Origin: Botryllus schlosseri
Taxonomy: Eukaryota; Chordata; Ascidiacea; Stolidobranchia; Styelidae
NCBI GenBank assembly: GCA_000444245.1
Contig: ATSW01009993.1
Location: forward strand, 1 to 21,081
Length of the DNA: 21,081 nt
Direction: 5' to 3'
A program made the position numbers and the translations under genes. Below, piece by piece: positions 16,801-21,081 of the stretch (positions are counted from its first letter, which is position 1; each line of letters starts with the position of its first letter). The notes under the pieces were generated by a model, which was not told the DNA's origin, searched no databases, and saw only the letters and a program-made list of their open reading frames with translations.

Positions 16801-19583
16801 CATTTGTCCCGCGCTGGCTTGGGGATGGATCGGCGAATTTGTGCTGCACAAAATTGTAATCGGATTTGCCATATTAAAAGGGAAGTCGCGTTATACAAAT
16901 CATCAAGACGGGCTCACTCGATTGTAATCTCCCTAAGCGCATCTCTATTATGAACGTGTAAATATTCATACCATGGGAACACCATAAGGTTGCGATTGGT
17001 AAAACGGCAAAAAGTCAAAACCGATACGCGCACGGATTTGCACCTCGGGATTTCGAGACAATGGTCGCCATGTCGGAGTATACTTTAAAACGCGGTATTG
17101 ATACCATGCATACCGGCGCATGCTCGCATAATATTTCCACGGTACACAAATCACAGCGGGAACGCCATATTCAAAAAATATCTTGAAAATACTTATCGAT
17201 ACTTTTCACGTAATTACGTTCAAACAAACTGTCGAATTCGTCAGATATCTTTTGGATTCGTGCCCCCGTTGCGTAATTACCCCCCGCTTTTCGGATATTT
17301 CCTCATTAAAAAAATTTAGTTCTATAATTTAGGATACAACTGCTATCGTTCATCACAACGTCCATAGCAAGAATACATGCATATAATATTATATAGTCTT
17401 TTTAGCGCGTCTTATCGAGAGTTATCAGCACACACTTGATAATTTATCTTTACACATCTCATCGATCTCTAAGAAGACTAAAGTTCAATGTTCGTATATC
17501 TACCACTGTGGATTATTATTCCATAAGGTTCTAAGACCATGATTTTTGCATGCTGATTGTTTTGGTCGTTTCAGGCATAATTTTAGCTTTTCAAGATAGA
17601 GCAAGACTTGATATGGTTCGTATCTTCCGAATAAATCGGGGATTTTATGAATGCATTAGTCGAGTGAAGTCCCTTGGCTTTTGGTGTACTTGGCGTTATG
17701 TAATCTCTTAACAATATCAACTGTACGGCATGTGACGAAGGCAATCAAGATTTGGTATCGATCTTACCCTGCGACAGTCAACAATTTGGGATTCGTTTGC
17801 TTTTATTGAGTTAGTAGGACAATACATGTACTTTCTTTCCGATTGACCTAATGCGCTCGTTGGGGCGTATTTACACTGTCGCAGGAGTGCACCGTACTCG
17901 GATCTCGCTTATGAAACGTGTATTTTCGGTCTACGGATTTCAGAACATGTTAATAACAGTGATATTACCCACTAATCCAGGCATTGTAGCTAAACGGCAG
18001 TTTTACCATAACTTCCTAGCTTATACATACACACTGACCAGGATAAAGCCTGTCAAGTAATAATTAAAGTCAACAATCTATAAGGTCGGCGACCGGTCGT
18101 AGATATCAGGAAAATGTAGAATAGTATACTGACCCAAATTAAGATACGGAGATGTGGGCCAAAACTGACTCGGTCAAGGAAACGCGACAGATATAAACAT
18201 TAAACAATTTCGACCCCTCTCGACTGCGAGAGCGCGAATTTATGACGGCGTACACCGCGCGATCGAAATATTACAATACCTCGACAATTGCTTTGTAATC
18301 CCACGAGACAATCGACACTCAAACAAATGAATTGAACTTCGCTACAGTTCGCGGATATCCACAATGCGCTCGATTTTTAATTGTAGCCGATTGATCGATG
18401 CATCATAAAACACTTTCGAGTTATACTATATATATACGGCAGTCGCTGATGAAGCTTTGACCGAAATTGAGTACGATAGTACATTCGTATCGAAAGAAAC
18501 CCCAATATTTTCGGGTGACACTCGTCCAGGGTAATCGTAAGCCTAAAATATTCGGGTTCATTTCAATGTGAATGTACTATTCAAATATACACATGAAATT
18601 CTCCCAGTCTCTCAATTACGATCAATATCCAGCTCGCGAAAATACACGATGGTGGAGATTGCCATAATTTGTGTTCAACTATTAAGCATTTCAGTATAAA
18701 TACGCAATTCTAGTAGCCTCTGCCCTAACATCAAGACCCAGTACGCAAAAATACACGAAGTCTTGGCGAAGATAGTCAGAATTCGTGTTAACTATGAAGC
18801 ATTTCAGGACTTGTTAGTATACGCTGAATACATGTCGGTAACTTGATTGCATAACACTATTTCAGTCATTTGAGTTACCGGATTCCAAATCATTTTAACC
18901 CATTGCAAGCCTCCAATACTAAGCTATTAGTGAATGTTCTTGTCAACAACAACGTTTCAAGTTTTGAAAAACACCGATTTTATATACTACACAAACAGCA
19001 TTTGAGAAGTTTCAGGCTAATTATTATTGCATTCAATCTCTGCGTAACACTTTAAATAATCACCAAACGATTTGGCATGATTATCGACAAAACGCGTACC
19101 TTCATTTTCCTCCGTCTCAGCGCCCGCTTCGAAGTTATCGGAAGTAAAATTGAATCCATTTCGATTCTGTTTCGGAGTATGCTTTCGTTTCTTCCTAGAT
19201 GGTTGGCCATCTTCGCTTTTCACAATGATTGATTCCGTGCTTACGCCATTACCGGCGTGTTCTTCATCACTACAAGCCTGGTGTTTATTGTCTTGCAGCA
19301 ATCTGCCTACGTGAAACGGCCCTTGGTGCGTGTCAAAGTGATACGGGCTTTGGGGGATCTTTTGGTCAGGGTTGAAGATATTAGACTGGCCTTGGTAGTC
19401 CTGTTTCTCAGCCGTTTCTGGAGAAACCGACTTCGGAGGCTCGTCTTGAATGGCAGCTCTTGAAAACTGCATGTCTGGGCTTGCAGGGGGTGGCGAATCC
19501 ATTGATGATGTCGACGATGTAGTAGCTTTTGTCAAATTCGATGTCGGTGATTTTACAAGGTGGCGGCCGCCAACAGCTAGCAT
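1692..19583 (-). CDS. SoxD: SoxD-class transcription factor gene, 5' seven coding exons (partial, HMG box outside window)
   Basis: Seven exons on the minus strand are 19583-19100, 15979-15829, 15774-15641, 15026-14947, 14873-14805, 8152-8084 and 1842-1692. They total 1138 nt, giving 379 codons plus one base. Every junction is GT-AG and in phase. SoxD proteins are nuclear HMG-box factors without a classical activation domain. They dimerise through a leucine zipper and Q box, and modulate SoxE and other factors in neural, skeletal and muscle development (family knowledge). Here residues 1-257 are hydrophilic and probably disordered, 258-283 form the leucine zipper (L266, L273, L280), 300-329 are the Q box (ELARQQQDQ, then IARQQQQLLEQQ and INLLQQQIQ), and 330-379 match the position of the Pro/Ala/Leu stretch that follows it in SOX5/6. 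The match is from memory of vertebrate SOX5/SOX6. Assignment to SoxD is firm; the extreme N-terminus is less sure because a further small exon could hide in intron 1. Confidence 0.9.
1968..2225 (+). repeat. Diverged direct repeat, GCTTCTAC-family
   Basis: Two units begin CAAATTTCACTGGC (1968) and CAAATTTTACTGGC (2110), 142 bp apart. Each continues to a CTCAATTCCAAC block, then TAGAAGC and a run ending near GAATCC or GATTCC. The second unit has CAGTAGAAGCGAAGTTAT, shared with the repeat at 3800-4110. Confidence 0.7.
3800..4110. repeat. Foldback repeat, GCTTCTAC-family
   Basis: A plus unit (from TCAAATTTTACTG at 3820 to TTTCGGATTC near 3937) is followed by an inverted unit with GATAACTTCGCTTCTACGGT and TGGAATCGCGTCAAAATTTG. 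Read in reverse, the second unit gives GTAGAAGCGAAGTTATC, matching the word at about 2190 in the direct repeat. The inverted layout suggests a foldback element of about 310 bp. Confidence 0.62.
4110..4240 (+). repeat. CTTCTA-rich dispersed repeat, copy 1
   Basis: TTTCTACTTCTACTTCATTT, then TTTCAATTTTTACGCAAAAC and CGTTACTTCTACTTCGG. The word order resembles the copy at 15320-15480. Confidence 0.5.
4565..4735 (-). repeat. CTAATT-type dispersed repeat, reverse copy
   Basis: On the plus strand it reads AAAATTAGAATTAGAATTAC, then TTGTACAGACCCTGTGGCAT and CTAGATTACAATTAGATCAC. These match, in reverse complement, the TAATTCTAATT, TGTACAGA and ATGAAAATGC words of the family. It is diverged. Confidence 0.5.
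5500..5740 (+). repeat. CTAATT-type dispersed repeat, unexpanded copy
   Basis: It contains TCTAATTCTAATATAATTTG, GCTGTATAGTGCGAAACGAA and AATTCCAATCCAATTTGGAA. It shows the same order of motifs as the copies at 465 and 9788, but ends with only one or two CTAATTT units. Confidence 0.68.
6134..6765. mobile_element. Possible old inverted-repeat element, about 630 bp
   Basis: The left boundary reads TTAAGGGGATAGGCTACAC then TTCAAAA. The right boundary, on the opposite strand, reads AAGGGGTGGATGTATGC then TTTTCAAAA. The ends are only roughly alike, and the TTAA seen at the left is not intact at the right. The interior is AT-rich and non-coding. Confidence 0.3.
7277..7306. other. Perfect 9-bp inverted repeat (hairpin)
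   Basis: CACTTTTAA and TTAAAAGTG are separated by 12 bases inside intron 6. No terminator-like role is expected in an intron; it may be chance or a remnant of a repeat. Confidence 0.5.
7406..7597 (-). mobile_element. Foldback MITE-like element, copy 2 (two arms)
   Basis: A minus-orientation arm (7406-7527) starts AGTACAGAACTTCAATATAC and carries TTTTCGGCTGACACTCGGCA. A shorter plus-orientation arm (7539-7597) contains CGAAAATATTCGGGTTTATT. Together they form an inverted repeat able to fold back. Confidence 0.8.
8084..8152 (-). CDS. SoxD: SoxD coding exon 6: Q box (residues 307-329)
   Basis: The exon encodes IARQQQQLLEQQ, then HRINLLQQQIQ. This is nearly identical to vertebrate SOX5/SOX6 (IARQQQQLLQQQ, HKINLLQQQIQ), differing at two positions by memory. 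It is the strongest identification in the window. The acceptor is AATTTTCAG|ATC and the donor ATTCAG|GTAAGA, phase 0 on both sides, with the same 69-nt length as exon 5. The Q box extends the coiled coil and takes part in SoxD dimerisation. The exon stands alone between introns of 6.65 and 6.24 kb. Confidence 0.96.
8895..8970 (+). repeat. CTAATT-type repeat fragment
   Basis: GAACTCTGAATTAATATGAA followed by TTTCCAAG matches the inner part of the copy at 9788 (GAACTCTGAATTGATATGAA at 9897, TTTCCAAG at 9930). It is short and diverged. Confidence 0.5.
9788..10036 (+). repeat. CTAATT-type dispersed repeat, third copy
   Basis: It contains TAATTCTAATCTAATTTCTG, CTATATAGTGCGAAACGAGA and GGTGTACAGATATTTGC, ending in AATTTGGAAAAATGTGTAGA. 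A foldback copy starts exactly at its end. The undetermined base at 9886 is inside it. Confidence 0.72.
10037..10112 (+). mobile_element. Foldback MITE-like element, copy 3 (partial)
   Basis: It contains TTACCCCTGACGAGTGTCAG, then AAAATATTCGGGTTGATT. It starts immediately at the end of a CTAATT-type repeat copy, so one probably inserted into or beside the other. Confidence 0.75.
10558..10724 (-). mobile_element. Foldback MITE-like element, copy 4 (two arms)
   Basis: A minus arm (10558-10660) with CTCAATATACAATCGAATAG and AAATAAACCCGTATATTTTC is followed by a plus arm (10682-10724) with GAAACATTCGGGTTTATTTC and TACTATTCAA. Confidence 0.75.
10771..10799 (+). repeat. Short TGCAGTGT direct repeat
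   Basis: TGCAGTGT occurs at 10771 and again at 10792, with related CACTGTGC and GCTGTGC words between. It is an impure, short tandem-like cluster. Confidence 0.5.
11549..11660 (+). mobile_element. Foldback MITE-like element, copy 5
   Basis: It reads GTTGTTGATATACAATGC, then GCTGACGATTACCCCTGATA and ATATTCAATTGTATACTG. It is a single arm in plus orientation with a diverged centre. Confidence 0.78.
12015..12120 (+). repeat. CTAATT-type repeat fragment
   Basis: Two degenerate units: TTCCTAATATAATTTAATAC then TTGGGGGAAAAAGTGTGTGG, and TTTCTAGTATAATTTGGAAA. This is like two units of the minisatellite at 701-1140. Confidence 0.55.
12730..12840 (-). mobile_element. Foldback MITE-like element, copy 6
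   Basis: A minus arm with AAAATAAACACGAATATTTT, then CGTCAGGGGTAATCGTCGGC and AGAGAATTGAAAAGAACATC. Confidence 0.78.
13023..13134 (-). mobile_element. Foldback MITE-like element, copy 7
   Basis: A minus arm with AACCCGGATATTTTCGGCTG, then ACACTCGTCAGGG and AGAATTGAAAAGAACCTAGT. It lies only about 180 bp from copy 6 in the same orientation. Confidence 0.8.
13224..13245. other. GC-rich hairpin
   Basis: GCGCGCT and AGCGCGC form a perfect 7-bp stem around an 8-base loop in intron 5. It is GC-rich against an AT-rich background. Function unknown. Confidence 0.5.
13871..14041 (-). mobile_element. Foldback MITE-like element, copy 8, with both outer ends
   Basis: The left end is TTGTAGGTACAGAACTTCAA and the right end reads, on the opposite strand, TTGTAGGTACGGAAATTCAG. 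These are terminal inverted repeats continuing inward through a TTGAAT block on both sides. It is the only copy where both outer ends are visible, at about 171 bp. The inner part of the right arm is missing. No transposase is encoded. Confidence 0.8.
14805..14873 (-). CDS. SoxD: SoxD coding exon 5: zipper to Q-box linker (residues 284-306)
   Basis: The 69-nt exon (23 codons, phase 0 on both sides) encodes DDKPVDSPAAMQH followed by LELARQQQDQ. The second half matches the MDLARQQQEQ segment of vertebrate SOX5/6 almost residue for residue. The first half does not: vertebrates have a helix-forming Lys/Gln/Ala run there, whereas this protein has prolines at 287 and 291. The acceptor is GTTCACAG|GAC. 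The donor CAG|GTGGGC is less consensus-like than its neighbours. It is separated from exon 4 by an intron of only 73 bp. Confidence 0.93.
14874..14946 (-). other. 73-bp intron 4
   Basis: A short GT-AG intron splits the leucine zipper from the linker and Q box. It begins GTAAGA and ends GTTCACAG. No repeats are seen in it. Confidence 0.85.
14947..15026 (-). CDS. SoxD: SoxD coding exon 4: leucine zipper (residues 257-283)
   Basis: The exon encodes SVSDKEKKLTEM, then IDQLKSLKEKLMSK, an amphipathic helix with leucines at heptad spacing (L266, L273, L280). It corresponds to the EKERQLSTMITQL segment of vertebrate SOX5/SOX6, the start of the dimerisation coiled coil. The acceptor is TATAG|AG; the alternative AG two bases further in would break the frame. 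The donor is TCCAAG|GTAAGA. The exon is 80 nt, phase 1 in and phase 0 out. This zipper lets SoxD proteins form homo- or heterodimers (family knowledge). Confidence 0.92.
15150..15268 (+). mobile_element. Foldback MITE-like element, copy 9
   Basis: A well-preserved plus arm: GATACGATTGTTGGTATAC, then CTCTACTGGTTTCTGAAGAT, TGTCAGCCGAAAATATTCGG and TATTTCAATATGAATATA. Similarity to the copy at 20657 extends upstream through GTCATATTT. Confidence 0.85.
15268..15320 (+). repeat. Low-complexity ATTTT(A/C)GA run
   Basis: Repeated words GATTTTAGATTTTGAGATTT and CGATTTTTCGATTTTGAG make a short, impure tandem of about 7-8 bp. Confidence 0.7.
15320..15480 (+). repeat. CTTCTA-rich dispersed repeat, copy 2
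   Basis: AAAAATTTTTAAGCAAAACC, then AACTACTTCTACTTGTACTC, TTTCTACTTCTACTTGAGCA and ATTACTACTTCTCTGATTAC. It lies within the 614-bp intron 3 beside a foldback copy. Confidence 0.5.
15641..15774 (-). CDS. SoxD: SoxD coding exon 3 (residues 213-256)
   Basis: The acceptor is GATTCAG|AAAC and the donor ACAAAG|GTAAGA, a strong consensus. The 134 nt are phase 2 in and phase 1 out. The peptide contains NSPDSKQMKPAEFRPM and KRKYQDHEVSQ, and ends REHSPDK. It is highly charged and leads directly into the coiled coil. The first base completes Arg212 across the 54-bp intron; the last base completes Glu257 across intron 3. No domain is recognised. The exact phase agreement with both neighbours is the main evidence for this exon. 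Confidence 0.85.
15775..15828 (-). other. 54-bp intron 2 with visible branch site
   Basis: The intron starts GTATAA and ends GATTCAG. Its length is a multiple of three, but it contains an in-frame TAA, so retention would truncate the protein. A CTAAC branch-point-like motif lies at 15788-15792, about a dozen bases before the acceptor AG. This is close to the minimum size for spliceosomal introns in compact genomes. Confidence 0.82.
15829..15979 (-). CDS. SoxD: SoxD coding exon 2 (residues 162-212)
   Basis: The acceptor reads GTTTAG|TTTTC. Its first two bases complete Val162, followed by Phe163 and Met164. The 151-nt exon is phase 1 in and phase 2 out, and its donor is CACAG|GTATAA. The peptide begins FMNDQTSTPSRYHGF and contains QPRGGSHTADE. 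It is polar, low in hydrophobic residues and probably disordered, with no recognised domain. Reading through the donor reaches a stop 38 bases into the intron, so splicing is required. Met164 could serve as an internal start for a shorter isoform, but nothing in the sequence proves this. Confidence 0.8.
16135..16549. mobile_element. 415-bp DNA-transposon-derived element with TTATAA ends
   Basis: The left end is TTATAACTAGGGCAAGTTTT then TGCAG. The right end read on the opposite strand is TTATAACTAGGGCAAGTTTT then TGTTGCAG, so the terminal inverted repeats are perfect over the first 22 bases. The interior shows no transposase frame. The outermost TTATAA could be part of the repeat or contain a duplicated target (TA or TTA), so the superfamily is not assigned. 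The near-identical ends suggest a fairly recent insertion relative to the other repeats. Confidence 0.87.
16565..16611 (-). mobile_element. Foldback MITE-like element, copy 10 (end fragment)
   Basis: Only the outer part remains: GACTTCAAAATACAATTGAA, then TATTGTATTCATATTC. The CCGAA-type core is absent. It sits 16 bp beyond the right end of the TTATAA-ended element. Confidence 0.55.
18467..18587 (-). mobile_element. Foldback MITE-like element, copy 11 (compact foldback)
   Basis: A minus arm with CCCCAATATTTTCGGGTGAC and CAGGGTAATCGTAAG joins directly to a plus arm with CCTAAAATATTCGGGTTCAT and GTGAATGTACTATTCAA. This is a short version in which the two arms meet at the centre. Confidence 0.78.
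18613..18823 (+). repeat. Diverged tandem duplication, unit about 107 bp
   Basis: Unit 1 has CCAGCTCGCGAAAATACACG, TTTGTGTTCAACTATTAAGC and ATTTCAG. Unit 2 has CCAGTACGCAAAAATACACG, TTCGTGTTAACTATGAAGC and ATTTCAG. The same motifs occur in the same order and orientation. No coding capacity. Confidence 0.72.
19100..19583 (-). CDS. SoxD: SoxD coding exon 1: start codon and disordered N-terminus (residues 1-161)
   Basis: The ATG at 19583-19581 is chosen because an in-frame TAG lies nine bases upstream and the reading frame then stays open for 161 codons. The peptide is rich in Ser, Pro, Asp, Glu and Gln, unlike the Arg/Cys/Ile-rich chance frames elsewhere in the window. Two short motifs stand out: VKSE at 121-124, which fits the SUMO consensus (hydrophobic-K-x-E), and a basic cluster RKKRK at 130-134 that could be a nuclear localisation signal. 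I see no clear similarity to the vertebrate SOX5/6 N-terminus, which is known to diverge quickly. The donor is AATGAAG|GTACGC, leaving phase 1; the split codon joins to the next exon as GTT (Val162). A 5' UTR exon may exist upstream. A weak acceptor-like TAG just before the ATG cannot be excluded. Confidence 0.78.
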
Positions 19584-20656
19584 GTTGTTCTATGCGGTGT
19601 AATCCTCGGTGAAAATTGTCCGTCGTCGCCGTCACGTAAAGTCTTAAATGCCGGCGAGTAATCCTCGTAAAGTCGGTATAGCGTCTGATAAATTCACTAT
19701 ACTAAAAGTAACGGAACTTATATTGTTCCAGAGCTATAAATGCTGCAAATATCATAGCAGTACACGATATATTATTACACTTGGTACGAAAAATCTTGCA
19801 TAAGCGAACAGAAGCGGATAAATTACAACTGGATAACTGCCAAATGCGAACAGGTGATCTGGGGATCAACAACTCCTTAGCGCATGTATTGAACCGAACC
19901 AGCCAGTACGTATTGCATTGTTTCCGACTATCGTTAAAAGATATATCGAAATGGTCGCGTGAAGCCGAGAGAAATCGGTGGTGGTCTACCTTTTTCAGAT
20001 GATTTCATAGGGAAAAAGTGGTACAGCGGGGATAAAACTTTCCCGAGCGCCCGCACGTCCATTAGTGGTGCGCTGTAAGGGGCTGACGTAGCAACACGAA
20101 CAGGTAATTGTCACGTACTCGATGCGCATGCAAGGTACAATTATCAAATATGCAAAATTCTTAATGCATCGTAAGCCCATTACGTATTGATCACAAATGA
20201 AATTGACATTGGCGATACAAGGGGAGAAGGTGTCTATTTCGTTTCAATGCAATGTTAATTTGATACGCACGCCGTCGACAACAAGCTCTGCCTCGTAATT
20301 TAGCTTTTAAAGCCATTTCGCATCCAACAATCATTCTAATATCCTACACAAATGATAAAGGCATGATAGGACTATGAGCTTTATGTTCACCGAAACACTA
20401 ACATTACCGACAAGATTCGTATGCATTTGCGCTACTCCTTATCGGCATCATTCAGTGAACAAAGTTCGCGCGTGTCTCTTTTCGCCGTAATGACATTTCT
20501 CTCATAATATACGCTTCTGCGTTTTGTCGAGTCTAAACTGTGAGCGTTTACCGCCAACTAGTGATGTAGACACTCTTTTAGAGGCAGTACATTGAACGCT
20601 GTACCACATGAAAATAGTACATTGAAAGCTCTCTCATTCGAAATTTCATGCTGGTG

Positions 20657-20818
20657 CCGTCATATTTATGATACGATTGTTGATATACAATGTTCTTTCC
20701 GATTCTCTACTAGTTGCTGACGATTACCCCTGACGAGTGTCAGCCGAAAATATTCGGGTTTATTTCAATATGAATACACTGTTCAATTGTATATTGAAGT
20801 TCTGTACCTCCAAGAAGC
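20657..20818 (+). mobile_element. Foldback MITE-like element, copy 12 (near-complete arm)
   Basis: It reads TGATACGATTGTTGATATAC, GCTGACGATTACCCCTGACG, AGTGTCAGCCGAAAATATTC, GGGTTTATTTCAATATGAAT, then AAGTTCTGTACCTCCAAG. This looks close to the family consensus among the copies here. Confidence 0.88.
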
Positions 20819-20821
20819 TCT

Positions 20822-20948
20822 TCGATTGTTGATATACAATAGCATTTCCTGTTCTCTGCAAGCTGCTGACGATAACCCCTGACGAGTGGCAGCCGAAAAT
20901 ATTCGGGTTCTTTTCAATATGAATTTACTATTCAATTGTATACTCTTA
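20822..20948 (+). mobile_element. Foldback MITE-like element, copy 13
   Basis: A plus arm in tandem with copy 12 (CGATTGTTGATATACAATAG, CCCTGACGAGTGGCAGCCGA, then TACTATTCAATTGTATACTC). The two are direct repeats about 152 bp apart. Confidence 0.87.
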
Positions 20949-21081
20949 AAGGTGCAGAACTTCATCATACAATGGAATTATATATTAATATCGAAATAAA
21001 CCCGAATATTTTCGGGTGACACTTATCAGGCGTAATCGTCGCCAGCTAGTAGAGAATTGGAAAGAATCAACAATCGTATTT
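20949..21081 (-). mobile_element. Foldback MITE-like element, copy 14 (runs to window edge)
   Basis: A minus arm beginning GGTGCAGAACTTCATCATAC with AAACCCGAATATTTTCGGGT and AGCTAGTAGAGAATTGG. With copy 13 it forms a tail-to-tail inverted repeat. The end AATCGTATTT is cut by the window boundary. Confidence 0.85.

Larger units (their letters stand above)
15980..19099 (-). other. Intron 1 (3.1 kb)
   Basis: The donor is GAAG|GTACGC and the acceptor TATCGTTTAG, which has a weak pyrimidine tract. The intron contains the 415-bp TTATAA-ended element (16135-16549), a foldback fragment (16565-16611), a foldback copy (18467-18587) and a diverged tandem duplication (18613-18823). Between about 16620 and 18450 I see no repeat, RNA gene or convincing exon. 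A small missed coding exon is possible. Confidence 0.65.
19584..21081. other. Upstream flank or 5' UTR/intron of the SoxD gene
   Basis: This is the region ahead of the chosen start codon in the direction of transcription. From 19584 to about 20655 I see no repeat, no strong TATA box on the minus strand and no recognisable gene; a 73-codon plus-strand frame at 19781-20002 looks like chance. From about 20657 to the edge, three foldback copies stand side by side. The promoter cannot be placed, since the first intron could lie in the 5' UTR. Confidence 0.5.

Noticed and set aside
19781-20002. 73-codon plus-strand frame upstream of the SoxD start
   Set aside because: No motif and no splice or promoter evidence; probably chance.
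1-21081. tRNA, rRNA or CRISPR-like arrays
   Set aside because: No cloverleaf-like B-box sequence or regular spacer array was recognised; the only regular array is the 42-bp minisatellite, which has no spacers.

Overview
This is animal genomic DNA, intron-rich and fairly AT-rich, holding part of one protein-coding gene. On the minus strand lie seven exons of a SoxD-class (Sox5/Sox6/Sox13) transcription factor gene. They run from a probable start codon at 19583 down to 1692 and encode residues 1-379. All six exon junctions keep one open reading frame. The diagnostic part is the coiled-coil and glutamine-rich 'Q box' encoded by exons 4-6 (15026-8084), which closely resembles the vertebrate SOX5/SOX6 coiled coil. 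The HMG DNA-binding box is not here; it must lie beyond base 1.

Layout, from high to low coordinates in the direction of transcription: upstream flank and possible 5' UTR (19584-21081), with a cluster of foldback repeats at its far end; exon 1 (19100-19583), a disordered N-terminus with a basic patch and a SUMO-type motif; intron 1 (3.1 kb); exons 2-5 packed into 1.2 kb (15979-14805), including introns of 54 and 73 bp; intron 5 (6.65 kb); exon 6 (8084-8152), the Q box; intron 6 (6.24 kb); exon 7 (1692-1842); and an incomplete intron 7 to the window edge.

Introns and flank are full of short non-coding repeats. The dominant one is a foldback (MITE-like) element seen about 14 times, made of nested small hairpins around a core containing CCGAAAATATTCGG. 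Others are a CTAATT-type repeat whose copy near the left end has expanded into a 42-bp minisatellite, a 200-bp inverted-repeat element 7 bp from a splice donor, a 415-bp element with near-perfect TTATAACTAGGG termini, and a repeat carrying GCTTCTAC motifs. No transposase, reverse transcriptase, tRNA, rRNA or CRISPR was recognised.

Mixed tiny and multi-kilobase introns point to an invertebrate. The vertebrate-like Q box would fit an invertebrate deuterostome such as a tunicate, but the species cannot be fixed from this sequence. I found no new multi-gene system. The most unusual content is the dense foldback repeat family and the proline-broken linker in the SoxD coiled coil.
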